64,000 nt of DNA from NCBI GenBank assembly GCA_961205875.1, contig OY540815.1:22257638-22321637 (forward strand). The letters run 5' to 3'. The translations under genes and the position numbers were made by a program. Origin of the DNA: Sialis fuliginosa (lineage: Eukaryota > Arthropoda > Insecta > Megaloptera > Sialidae). The notes beneath the pieces are model-generated. The model did no database searches, was not told where the DNA came from, and was given only the letters and a program-made list of their open reading frames with translations. Position 1 is the first letter of the stretch. Each line of letters starts with the position of its first letter. Below, one piece after another: positions 26,401-38,466 of the stretch.

Positions 26401-29400
26401 ATTAAACACAAGGGTATTTTTTTTATATTGCAGCAAATATAAATTATCATTATGTGATAATTTAAAAAAAATTATATTTAAAAAATATAATATTGGTCCG
26501 CTATACTGGGTTTAGAATTACGTAACATAACTTAACATATTCTACTCGTCTAACCCTTTCATTTGATACCCATGTCAAGAGGGTTGTGACGAAAAAGGTA
26601 TATTGCATTTAGAACAATATTAGACCAAATACACGATTGGGCACCCCATATGACGTATTTCCCTCTCTTGCGCCGAGCTACAGAGGCTACCTTGTACTTG
26701 ATTAGAATGACTAGTACGTAGCTATAACCCCCCCTCCTCCTACTGCAAAAATTATGGAGCCCCCATAGACATAGAGAATGGACAGTGCATTCTGTATTAA
26801 CACAATGGTGTAACATGGGTAAATTAATACAAATCTGTGTTTTCAGTTAATAAATAATTTAAAATATTATTGGAATATTCGTCTTTATGCGAACTCAAAT
26901 ATTTTAATCAAAAATAGTATTTAATATTAATTTACACGCTCAGTTATAAAACTTTAATACCTCTACGTCTTATTTTCTTGTATTTTAGACGATATTTGTA
27001 TGACGAGTTGAAGTTTACTGTAGAAAATTTCACTAAAAAATTTCGAATTTTTGATTTCGTTAAAAGTAAGTTTATTGTATAGAAAATGACGTGAAAAGTT
27101 GTTTGTTTCAAACCGCACGTCTGTATCTCAAACCGTTCTCGAGATATAGCCTCCCAAAGTTTCAGTTTTTCCAAAATTTTGAAGAAAAATAGCTCTAACT
27201 TTTGAACGCGTGGTCGGAATTGATTTTAGTTGACGGATTTGGAATCAGCGTGTCAAAATCTATATAATTACATGTATAATACCTTAAAACTCGAGAAAAA
27301 AAATTTCGCGAAAAATCGAAAAAATTCAAAGGGGTATACCTTAAAAAAATGTCGATTTTTGGCCAAATTTTTTTTGTCGGATTTTAAAGTATTATACATG
27401 TCATTATATAGATTTTGACACGCTGATTTCAAATCCGTCAACTAAAATCAATTCCGACCACGCGTTCAAAAGTTATTGCCTGTTTCCTCCAAAATTTTGA
27501 AAAAACTACAACTTTGAGAGGCTATATCTCGAGAACTGTTTGAGATACAGACCTGCGGTTTGAAACAAACAACTTTTCACGTCATTTTCTATACAATATA
27601 CATACTTTTAACGAAATCAAAAATTCTAAATTTTTTAGTGAAATTTCCTTCAACTCGTCATACAAATATCGACTAAAATACAAGAAAATAAGACGTAGAA
27701 ACATTTAGTCACTATATAAATATTTATATAAGAATTTAGAGACATTTTTTTAAAACTCTTCTAGTATGAACAAAATCAACTTTAAAAAAAATGCAATAGT
27801 TAGTACGAAAAGAGTCTAATAGAATTTTATTTTCAGCTACAGCTAATGACAGTTTTGTATTTTGTATTCTACCTAGGCACACTATTGTCACTAGATAATA
27901 ACACACTGTACAATATAATTCAATAATGCAAATTGGCATAGTGACCTACGAACGATAGCGAGAAAGAAAGACAGCGTCCTCCTAATTGAACCTGTCATAT
28001 CAAATATTAAGTACTTGTACCCATGTATCACTAAATTTGCGTTACACCACACGGTTATAAATTCATAAAACAGTTTTAACTAGATTAAATTATCATTTTG
28101 CCCGATTGGCGTAATTTTTTGTTATGGTGATTTTTAATTTGTACATTAATTTATGTACCTACTGTAATTTGTTTGTATGGTGCGGACATAATTAATAAAC
28201 AATGTTTAAGGGAAACTGTTTAACTGCGATTTAAATGAAAAATAGGGAAATTATTGTTTGTTGTCAAAATTAAGTTTATTGTATAGAAAATAACTTGAGA
28301 ACAACTTTTTTTTTAATTCATAGATATGTTCCCTGGCCAGGTTATAGGAATTATTTTATTACGTTAGGTAACATAAGGAATAAGCAGTAATGATAATAGT
28401 AAATCAAGTCGGAAAAAAGTTCTTTTGCAATACGCTGCCTAAACCGTTCAAAATTGAACAATACAAAATATATACATATATAAAACTTTTATATTTAAGC
28501 CACAATGACTGCTTTTATGTTACAAAGAAAATTAAAAATGTTTGGGTTCTTTATGACCTGCAAAACATTAATCCTTATCGAAATAAATTATTTCATCGAA
28601 TGTAGATATAATTTTCCCTTTACAGCATCCAATTTGGTCTTATAGTTTTGGAAATAACTTTAAATAAGTTATATACGGTAACATAATGAAGAAGTGCCAC
28701 GTCGGAGCGGGGCAGTAGGAGCGATTCGCATGCGCCCAGCCGGCATTCGGACTCCCTCGTCAATTGTTTATTTCGTTTTCAACAATTAACTTTTAAATTT
28801 AAACAGAACAAAAATTATTTGTACATTTTGTTCTGATTCCTTTTTGTTGGGTAATTTAAGTATTAAATAAACAATAATTCCGTAATTCACGCGAGCAAAG
28901 CCGCGGGTACAGTATGTATAAAAGCGGGTGAAGCCGGGTTGAAATTATTTTACACTATAGGTATTATTTTACTAGAATTTTAGCTAATTAAAAATTGTTA
29001 CGGTATATTTACAGATATTTATTTAAATTTTACTATTTTATTAGTAGTTGACTTAAAAATAAATACAATATTGATTTTTACTTGAAGTCTTACTACGTAT
29101 CCTATTTTTAAATTCATGATTCATAATTTCGGATATTTGCTATTAAATAATATACTACACATATATTTTAAAATCAAATATTTGTATTCCATATAAGACC
29201 CTTTATCTTATCATTTCCGGTATACGCGGTTTAACGAATATTTTTCAATACATTTTCGCGCCAAATTTAAATATAGAGTTTAAATCTACTGTATTTTTTT
29301 TTTATAAATATCTTTATGATTCATAAAATTATTTTAATTTATGTATTTCCGGTTTACTACAGTAAAAAATGTGAAAATATATTTTCTATAACATGTGTAC

Positions 29401-32400
29401 CCAATCAATCTTTGATTTCTAAATCCCCAAAAAAATAAAGGGGTATAGTATTAATTTATATTAATATTAATTTAAAAAAACTTTTTTTTTATTTTGTCGC
29501 AATTATGACATGTAGGTACAGTGTGTGCCGAAAAAACTATTATTCATTTTTAGTACTAACTTTTTGTTCACCTACTTTATTATTATAAGAAAAATATAAA
29601 TTTATAAAAAAATATTCCAAAGGTTAAATTTGTTGACCTTTAAAACTTAAGTACTGTTATAAGTATCTACAGTTTTTACCCCACACTTAACTATGTACAC
29701 AAGATAAAGCTATTAATAAATGTCAATAGTTAATTCGATTATGGTTTATTGGAACATATTTCATATATCATCTCTTTATTCAATTACTACTACATATAAA
29801 AGAAACAAAATATAGTAATACGGGTCATCTTAGTTTAATAATGTCGGTGTCAAAGTTCAAATGATATTGAAAAATGCATATTCTGCATTTTGTATTTATC
29901 TATGTATGACCTAACGTTTCTAATTTTTTGATTAAAGTTTTTTAAATTGAATAAAAAAAATCATAAGAAATAACTATATTAAACAATACTAGTTATGTAT
30001 TTCTTTATTTAGAAATTTAGACTAACAATAAGTAACAAATATTCAAACGTTTAATTCTGTGTACCTAACAAAAAAATTAAAGATATATCAAACCATTAAT
30101 CTGAGTTTTATTTAAAACTCTACTGTCACATATTCACGTCAATCCTTCGACTGTGCATCCCGACACATTTTTTTGTCCATTAATATATTGTAAACGGATT
30201 AATTTTAATTTAAAAATTCGATAAAAGTTATGAAAATAATGCACTTTGCGAAAGTTTCCAAAATAAATCAATTTCAAGCATCCTCGTCAGTAAATTTTTA
30301 CATCGATCAAATATTAAAAAAATAACATGATTTCAATTGCAAAATAAGGTACTGGCACCAGTTATGGCCGCTATGCGAGCAAGGTTTACTGTTTTTGTGA
30401 TTGATGGGTTTCTTTTTTGTAATTATCATGAACTCATTGTACTAATAAAATCAATTTAATTACCAAAGTCCGCAAATATAGTTTGTTTTTTAAATTATAG
30501 CCTTTTATTTTGTTTATGTTTTTTTCTCTAGTAATGGATAAAGTAAATCCAGTAATGAGTACATATATAAAAGAAAGAATCGTCAAATTTGAAACAATGC
30601 AGTTGCTAAGATAATATAATAATTAATAAATAAATTATACTAATAATTAATTTTAAATGAAGTTCCACCATTTTGACACCTATTGGCCGATTGTCATCAA
30701 ATCACGCTGTAAGACAGTTAAATGTATATAGATTAATATTCAGAAATGATAGCAATAAAATATCAACAAATATTTCTAATTCAGTACATTTAATTTAAAA
30801 AAACCATTACTGGGGTCATATCCAAGACTGGCGCCAGTACCTTAGTTGTATTTAGCTACTTTTTAATAGGGATTTAAAGTAATTAAGTTATGTCTTGTAT
30901 CAGATTCGTTAAAATGAAAACCTGTCTCGTTTATATATATTTGTAGTAAATTTACGCGGCCCTGTGCAAAATTACAAATAAAATCACGGGAGGAGATACA
31001 ATAATGCGTAAATTGCTTCTCTCTTTATCGATAACCATTAGTGTGTTGCGGAGACAGATAAAAGCACATTTATCTTTGAAGCTGTGCGTTCGAAATGCAT
31101 CTCGCAGAAGAGATACACGTGCTAGTTGTATGTGTTCTTCATATTGATCACAGTTATGCTAACAGGGCCGGACTAAAAGGTGTTTACATAGAATTGCAAG
31201 GTTAAGGGGCCATTCCACTGTAAAAATTTTTGAAATTTTTTTTTTTGTATTATCAAAAATTTTGGACTTTTATAAACATGCTGTTAAATTTTAATCGCGA
31301 GATTCGAATTATTCCGGTCATTACAAATTACAACAGCCTTTCTTAGAAAAAGAGATCGAATAGCTACGTGCAAGATATGGCAGAATGCGAATTTTAAACG
31401 CGTTTTTCTCGAAACGTCGTTTTTCAAAAATTTTTTTTTGAACGAAGAGTTTTCAAGCTATCCGTCTCAAATTTTGCCACATCTTTTTTCACGCCATTCC
31501 TTAACGTCGTACGAATTTTTTTTTTATTTATTTGAAAATTTCACATTTTTTTGAACGAAAAACTGTTAAAAAAAAGACCCAACTTAATTTTGAAATGGTC
31601 ACTATTTTGTTAATTTTCATCGAAAAAAAAGTTTTTCATACTGATTAACAATCTTTATATTTTTTTTCTTTCAGATAATATTTGGAGGATAAAAAATAAA
31701 AGTAAAACATTAAAAAAAAGCTTCTCGTATCTTCGATAAAGCGAGGAAGCAATATTTTTATGTACAGCATAAGTCATTTGAATAAACGAAAAAAATCTGT
31801 TCCCTTAACTAATTTTATATAGTAGTCCCCCCCCCCCCGGGGTGGCTTCATGTACCATTAAATTGTAATATAAAAAATTATCTGGTATGACAAATTGATT
31901 TTTTTTTTGATAACGAGGGGCTATTTAATGGACTAAAAAATCGCGGAACCCTAAATAGTTAAATGTAAAATATTAAACAGGTTATAAGGTTATTTTATTA
32001 GCAAATAAATGATAATATTTTTTTTAAATAAAATTTCTACGTACGCCCCTGTTTTTGCGAACCTGTATTGACTAAATGATTTTGTAAATATTACAGGAAA
32101 CACTTGATTTTATATGCCAAGGTTGACAGCAAAATGCAGCTTTTATTATCTGAAATAAAAATTTAAACATCGAAGACCCTTTTTCTTTTAACCGGTTTAC
32201 ACTGAAAACCCTTTTTTAGTATATATGTATAAAATTTCTCCCTATATTATAATAGAAGTTATTTAAAAAAATTGGAAATTATTTATCTAAAAATAATTCA
32301 AGCCAAATTTTCAATTTTTTATTTATTATCCATAATTCAATAAATAAATCGTTTTTATCTATGAAACAATAATTTAAGTATGTATATGTATATTTGATTA

Positions 32401-33182
32401 CTTAAGCATACAATCTCAAAGTGTTTGTACACTTATAAAACTTTAATCTAATCTCATTTTCAATTGGAACGGTTTTTAATAATTTCGTATACTTACGAAC
32501 TAAAATGTGTTCCTGTATAACATTTTTCGCTGTTTCATGAAACAATATTAAAACAGTTTCTGTAAGAAAATACGTGTTCTTCGTGAATTAGAAAACTTTA
32601 TTGGAAAAGTTGGTCAGTAAAAAAGGCTACATAAAAATCGTTATTTACAATTTTGTAGTTACATAAAAATAAATTGTATTTTTATACAATATTTTATTGA
32701 CTTTTTTTGTATTTATACATAGTTAAGACTTTGTACGTATTTATTTTATTATTTACATGTTTATTTATCATTAATAAATTAGAGGTCAAAGGTGTTTTTT
32801 TTATTATTATTATTATTAAACAGGATAATATTATGCCATATAATTATTTCGTAATTAGTTTAGATATCAGTAATATTTTGTTATTGTTTATTAATGAAGA
32901 ATACAATGGATTTATTTATTTACAGTCGATTATAAATTAGTTAAATATTTATTAAATAAATTTTTTAATTGTTAGGTTATATTGTCAGTCAGCTGTGACA
33001 ACATATGATAATGTTGACGTATAAAATTTTGGAAACCACAACAATAATCTAGTATGCCATGTAAATAAATAATTTTAAATACCTTTCTTTGGTGTAATTG
33101 CCGCCCCATTATTTCTATGCCCATCTTGAAGCAGGCTTTGATTTTCTCCACGAAAACTTTTGCTTGTATTTGTAAGGCTCAT
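17446..33182 (-). CDS. Equilibrative nucleoside transporter (SLC29/ENT family)
   Basis: Minus-strand exons: 33182-33083, 23109-22841, 21557-21418, 21346-21201, 20517-20285, 19371-19191, 19125-19004, 18943-18741 and 17578-17446. All junctions keep phase, giving 508 residues, slightly longer than typical ENTs (~456-475) because of a ~90-residue polar N-terminus. Family marks are WLVYLTLMLHGIGTLTPWNM in TM1 (PWN at 114-116), GGNLTTRIVW at TM4, NGIYQNTVYGMAAKLP (~220-235), a long Gln/Lys-rich cytosolic loop (exon 6) between TM6 and TM7, and YWITAIT..LSSGYFSSVGMMY near TM10. It should move nucleosides across the plasma or an organelle membrane by facilitated diffusion. Exon 1 (MSLTNTSKSFRGE) is a model based on phase and its first ATG and is the least certain part. 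The paralogue (ENT1-3 type) cannot be set. Confidence 0.92.
17605..17918. mobile_element. Foldback MITE in SLC29 intron 8
   Basis: The inverted arms are TAGTGCAGCGGTCTGATA and its complement at 17901-17918. Inner matching blocks are 'caggctaagacatggtggaa' with 'tcgataactagtacctagac', mirrored on the right. It lies 27 bp from the acceptor of the last exon. The arms look close to identical, so it is probably young. Confidence 0.75.
17935..18380 (+). mobile_element. Transposon family S ('cgttccgtgtctgtc'), array-less copy
   Basis: It begins 'atcgaagatacgagaagcta' and contains 'cttttcgttccgtgtctgtc', 'cctgaatccttgtcac', 'cataactcatgaaccactgg' and 'aaaatcatcaaaatcgtgtg'. Related sequence occurs inverted at 58400-60580 and directly at 55200-55470, with a fragment at 44840-44900. 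In this copy 'cataact' is separated from 'ccactgg' by only a few bases, whereas in the 58-60 kb copy a ~1.7 kb tandem array separates them. Confidence 0.65.
19423..20263. mobile_element. TA-flanked foldback MITE carrying a nested insertion (SLC29 intron 5)
   Basis: The arms start CAGGCAATGAAGG and end CGTTGCCTG between TA dinucleotides. The inner arms 'cggagtgcgatgaaatttgg' and 'ccaaatttcatcgcactccg' are exact complements. The left arm is broken at about 19491 by a G/C-rich element. Confidence 0.75.
19491..19899. mobile_element. G/C-tract element nested in foldback MITE
   Basis: The ends are 'gtgtcgtagatag' and 'ctatctacaacac', with long poly-G (about 19517-19534) and poly-G/poly-C runs near 19852-19890. 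A 14-bp direct repeat ACCCACATAGTACA (19479-19492 and 19898-19911) brackets it; part of this is target duplication and part may be terminal repeat, so exact borders are uncertain. Confidence 0.6.
20632..21115. mobile_element. TA-flanked MITE with pogo-like ends (SLC29 intron 4)
   Basis: The ends are CAGTTGGACTCCTATAAGTT and, on the other strand, CAGTAGAACTCCTATAAGTT, with TA outside (20630-20631, 21116-21117). The interior includes a poly-G run at about 21042-21052. It makes up most of intron 4. Confidence 0.7.
21558..22108 (-). other. SLC29 intron 2, downstream part
   Basis: AT-rich sequence with a partly repeated phrase ('agcttagaaattataccgtg' near 21592 and 'agcttacaaattatatcgta' near 21711). 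The segment 22036-22090 ('cccgcgctaacgttgattgg' onward) recurs, diverged, at 52346-52400 in CCDC142 intron 8. No gene. Confidence 0.5.
22109..22797. mobile_element. TIR element 'catagacatagagaatgg' adjacent to SLC29 exon 2
   Basis: A 19-bp perfect inverted repeat CCATAGACATAGAGAATGG / CCATTCTCTATGTCTATGG bounds ~690 bp. Its right end is only 43 bp from the exon 2 splice donor. The first ~55 bp recur at 26763-26816, where the copy is cut off by another repeat. The target duplication is not clear (a 'gtgc' occurs near both ends). Confidence 0.65.
23160..23520. repeat. Three tandem copies of a ~130-bp unit
   Basis: Units start with 'ttttttagct' at about 23160, 23289 and 23421, and share 'cttaaaaactgtgcatt' and 'aattatcaagagagct'. 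The array begins 50 bp upstream (in gene direction) of SLC29 exon 2, inside intron 1. It is not found elsewhere in the window. Confidence 0.8.
23914..24278 (+). mobile_element. Tc1/mariner-like MITE, family T1, complete
   Basis: 365 bp with inverted ends AGGTACTGGCACCAGT / ACTGGTGCCAGTACCT, flanked by TA (23912-23913 and 24279-24280). The left third is the 'tatggccgctataagagcaa' block shared by all T1 copies. No ORF, so it is mobilised in trans, if at all. Confidence 0.85.
25115..25253. mobile_element. TA-flanked palindromic MITE, family C, copy 1
   Basis: 139 bp with ends CAGTGAAACCTCGTTAGTAC and CACTAACGAGGTTCCACTG between TA dinucleotides (25113-25114, 25254-25255). A 55-bp derivative occurs at 43560-43614. 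The surrounding sequence (24900-25110) is also shared, inverted, with 43615-43765, so the pair sits in a larger repeat. Confidence 0.75.
25282..25616. mobile_element. 'gtgtccactttctggaaagt' repeat element
   Basis: It begins 'cagggtgtccactttctgga' and closes with 'accagtggacac', forming a short inverted repeat GTGTCCAC/GTGGACAC. The interior repeats 'aaagtcagggaa' several times. A truncated copy lies at 11927-12005. Confidence 0.6.
25805..26001. mobile_element. hAT-like MITE with perfect 8-bp target duplication
   Basis: 197 bp with ends CAAGCTTGTCCAACCC / GGTTGGACACCTATG, flanked by ATCTACAT on both sides (25797-25804, 26002-26009). It contains paired 'gcggcccg' blocks. The TGTCCAACC ends and 8-bp duplication fit hAT. 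It lies in SLC29 intron 1. Confidence 0.85.
26763..27702. mobile_element. Large foldback element, family F, copy A
   Basis: 26961-27700 is a near-perfect ~740-bp palindrome centred near 27330. The arm phrases 'ctacgtcttattttcttgta', 'tatttgtatgacgagttgaa', 'atgacgtgaaaagttgtttg' and 'gaacgcgtggtcggaattga' each recur as their complement in the right arm. 26816-26960 is a left flank shared with copy B (41525-41670). 26763-26816 is a fragment of the TIR element at 22109. Long frames here are artefacts of the palindrome. It sits in SLC29 intron 1, so unspliced RNA could form a long hairpin. Confidence 0.85.
27703..30346. other. SLC29 intron 1, anonymous part with a GC-rich patch
   Basis: Mostly AT-rich. 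28695-28760 is a GC-rich patch ('gtcggagcggggcagtagga', 'cgcatgcgcccagccggc') and 28885-28945 reads 'cgcgagcaaagccgcgggta', a phrase typical of dispersed insect repeats. 30107-30175 carries the complement of the motif near 10562. I find no coding exon. Confidence 0.5.
30347..30842 (+). mobile_element. Tc1/mariner-like MITE, family T1, long form
   Basis: 496 bp with ends AGGTACTGGCACCAGT / ACTGGCGCCAGTACCT and TA on both sides (30345-30346, 30843-30844). Compared with the 365-bp copy it keeps an extra interior block ('gaatcgtcaaatttgaaaca', 'cacctattggccgattgtca') also present at 45800 and 55485. This is probably closer to the ancestral form. Confidence 0.85.
30843..33082 (-). other. SLC29 intron 1, upstream part
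   Basis: No exon recognised. 31195-31800 has purine/pyrimidine-rich repeat text ('gggccattccactgtaaaaa' onward), followed by a poly-C run at about 31832-31841. The rest, to the exon 1 donor at 33082, is AT-rich. Short frames here have no protein-like composition. Confidence 0.5.
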
Positions 33183-34057
33183 TTTGATATTAAAAAAAAT
33201 CACACAAAAATTTAAAAAACGTCAAATACTGTAGTAAAAAAACAAAAATTCTTTAAATAATTTTTCTACGTATAAAAATAATAATACTTAAATATGTTTT
33301 TTAAGTGTAGTAATGCCGCATTTTTTTAACGTATGGTTTCATGAATTGTTTTTGTAAAAAAACATTATCTTGTGTAAATACGCTAGCATATTAGTTCGTG
33401 TCCGGTAGTTTTTGTGTTAGATTATGCAGCAAATTCCATTCATTACACTCGAGCACATAACCATGAGGGAGTGTATGTCTCCCTAGCGATGTATTAATGA
33501 TCGGTAGTAAACTTAAAAAACACACTTTCTAAAAACTACCCACTCACGGCATTAAAGTATAAAATATATATAATTATTAAACACGCGTCTTTTTCCGTTC
33601 TCGCGAGCACGTGGCTTGTATTAAACAAACGTGCTTATCTACGCTAGCTCAAAAATGTTACAATTTATCACACAGTCCGATTTTCTATAATATATTCACA
33701 TTGAGAAGCGAAAGGGGGTGTAGAATGCATGCTTCTTTCGCTTGACAGGACAACTGGCGACATCTGTAAATTTTATCTCGCAACAAGGAAGTTTGGTTAA
33801 ATTTCATGTTTTCAATTTCAATAATATTGAAATGTGAAGATGCAGTTTCTCTTATAAATTAATTATGTAATTAATAATAGGAAAGAAATAAGGAAATCAA
33901 TTTTTCAAGGACGTAATCAGATTGAATTTCTCTGTTTGAATATATGCGCTGCCATCTGTTGGTCGAAATACGAAAGTATAATAATCTTAGGTTATGTTAT
34001 TTGCGGCATTTCAAATTTTGATTAGTTTGTTTGTAAATAGATTTTCTTGATATTAAA
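33183..34057. promoter_or_regulatory. Divergent promoter region, SLC29 / THOC3
   Basis: 875 bp between two start codons. 33594-33650 is CpG-richer ('ctcgcgagcacgtg'), likely near the SLC29 start. The phrase 'gctgccatctgttggtcg' (33949-33966) lies ~95 bp upstream of the THOC3 ATG and a related 'tggcgacatctg' is at 33755-33766; both match a motif found upstream of other genes here. Promoter roles are inferred. Confidence 0.5.
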
Positions 34058-35169
34058 ATGAAAGCAGCGACCCAGAGAATAGAAGAGCTCCATGCTTATT
34101 TTAAAGGACACAATAAAATCAGAGAATATCAAGCCCATAATTCTAAAGTCCATTCTGTTGGATGGAGTTGTGATGGCAGAAGATTGGCTTCAGGTTCTTT
34201 TGATAAATGTGTATCAATATTTACCTTAGATTCTGATCGACTCGTAAGTTAAAAGATAAAAAACTACATATAAAATAAAATAAACTTTATTTAAAAAAAA
34301 AAACAATCGTTACATCAAATATTTCAGAATAAAGAATGCACATTCCGTGGACATGCAGGTTCTGTAGATCAGCTTTGCTGGCATGCAACGAACCCAGATT
34401 TATTAAGCACTGCTAGCGGCGACAAATCCATACGAATATGGGACGCTAGGGTACAGAAATGTGCAGCCAATATTTCAACCAAAGGTGAAAATATCAACAT
34501 TACCTGGGCCCCAAATGGAGACACGATAGCTGTAGGAAACAAAGAAGACTTAGTTACATTTATAGATACCAGAACACACAAAATAATCGCTGAAGAACAG
34601 TTTTCTTTTGAGGTTAATGAAATATCGTGGAACAAATCAAGTGATTTATTCTTTTTGACCAACGGGCAAGGCTGTATTTATATCTTAAGGTATGTTTTAA
34701 TAATGCGTATTATTTACTGATTCAATAACTACCGGAATATATTTTTAGTTATCCCGATCTGAAACTTCAGCACGTTTTAAAAGCACATCCTGGGACGTGT
34801 ATTTGCATTGAATTTGATCCCAAAGGGAAATATTTTGCAACGGGAAGCGCAGATGCATTAGTATCTTTATGGGACGCCGAGGAACTATCTTGTCTAAGAG
34901 TTTTCACAAGATTAGATTGGCCGGTACGTACGATATCATTCAGTCACGATGGACAGTTACTAGCATCTGCTTCAGAAGATTTAATCATTGACATTGGTTA
35001 CGTTGAAACCGGAGAGAAAGTTGCAGATATTCAAGTGGAGACTGCAACGTTCACGGTCGCATTTCATCCAAAGCAGTATTTACTAGCTTACGCATGCGAT
35101 GATAAAGACACATACGATAGAAAACGAGACGCGGGGAGTTTGAAAGTGTGGGGTTTTCCTTCTGATTAA
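34058..35169 (+). CDS. THOC3: THO complex subunit 3 (WD40 protein)
   Basis: Exons 34058-34243, 34328-34689 and 34749-35169 join in phase to 322 residues (human ~351; the lost part is the variable N-terminus). The start is ATGAAAGCAGCG, with a short AT-rich leader. WD40 blades are visible from GWSCDGRRLASGSFDKCVSI through SGDKSIRIWD and FDPKGKYFATGSADALVSLW to the closing blade GSLKVWGF. The THO complex couples transcription to mRNA export in the nucleus; THOC3/Tex1 is a scaffold subunit. Divergent from SLC29, convergent with NDOR1, with stops 16 bp apart. No canonical AATAAA lies between the two genes; the first is at 35364-35369 inside NDOR1 exon 5. Confidence 0.95.
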
Positions 35170-35185
35170 GTTGATACTTACTTTG

Positions 35186-37294
<2,109 letters not shown>

Positions 37295-38466
37295 GACCGA
37301 CAAATAATTATTTACAATAATCTAATTTCATAAACACATAGTTAGTTAACTGTACATTTTTATATAAAATTTAAAAATGACATTACATTATGTCATTGTG
37401 ACATTTAATTAAATATAAAATACGTACTGCCATCTATTGACTTGATTTGAAAACATCTAGAAGCTTTTAATTGTTGACAATAGATGGCGGTTGGTATATT
37501 TATTATAGTCTTGAGATTTATTAAAGCTCACGTGAAATTATTAAAATTAATAAGTAAAATAAATTACAGTTTAACAAATTTACATAAACTATAAACCAAT
37601 TATAGTTTTTTGTTTGTTTAGTAAAACGATTAAATAAAACGAAAGTTTTATTTATACAAAAAAATGACAATATAATATCTTGTTTTGTGATTTACATGAA
37701 TATTGAGAAATATGATCTAATAATAGTTTGAAAAAATTGTAAAAGTATTGTATTCTACCTTCCTAAGATTGTCTAGTCACGCTAGAATCTAATAGAACAT
37801 GCGATAATAGACTCTATGCTAATGCGGAATACGTTCAAACATGCATAGATTATGTTTTATTGTATCAAAACACATAAAACTGGGGCAAACTTTTCACATA
37901 TTTAAGTTAACACGAAGACTGCAAAGTCGGTAGCAATTTCAAATGAGCGGTACACATACAATTCTTGATTGCCGAATAATTAGTTACAGTATTAGTAAAC
38001 AGCTTTCGTTTGAGTGTGACATGAAATTAAATGTGTGAAAATATAGTAAAACACTTTTACCCCGAACATGCTGGTACAATTTGTACCAAATATTGATTGA
38101 AACAGAAATATTATTATTTACATTGTATTATAGTAACACGAGCCAATCAATTTTGTGTGTAAATATGTATACAATAACATTCAACAATGGATACGTTTGA
38201 ATTTAGTGTTTGTTTAAAAATACAACAATTAAAACGGAGGAATTTAAATAAAGTGATTGTTGGAATTGAAACTAAAAATTTAAATTCAGTTTTAACAATG
38301 GATATATTTGAATTATAGTGTACCAAAACAACAACAATTAAAAATTTAACAATGGTTGGTTGTTTATAACACATGATTTGAAAAAATGGCGGGTAGTTTA
38401 ATAGTGATATATAAATGTGAACCAGGATGATTTTAATGTATTTAAGTGAATAAAAAATTGTTATAA
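37295..38466. promoter_or_regulatory. Divergent promoter region, NDOR1 / CCDC142
   Basis: 1172 bp between start codons. 'ctgccatctattgactt' (37427-37443) and its inverted counterpart 'caatagatggcgg' (37478-37490) form a spaced inverted pair ~135-195 bp upstream of NDOR1. 38180-38355 contains two direct copies of an 'acaatggata.gtttgaatt'-type block. The rest is AT-rich. Function is inferred from position. Confidence 0.45.

Noticed and set aside
27230-27418. Plus- and minus-strand ORFs beginning MTDLESACQNLYN / MTDLKSACQNLYND at 27230, 41881, 51865 and 51888
   Set aside because: They recur on both strands because they lie at the centre of the family F palindromes; the 'protein' is a by-product of inverted repeats, not a gene family.
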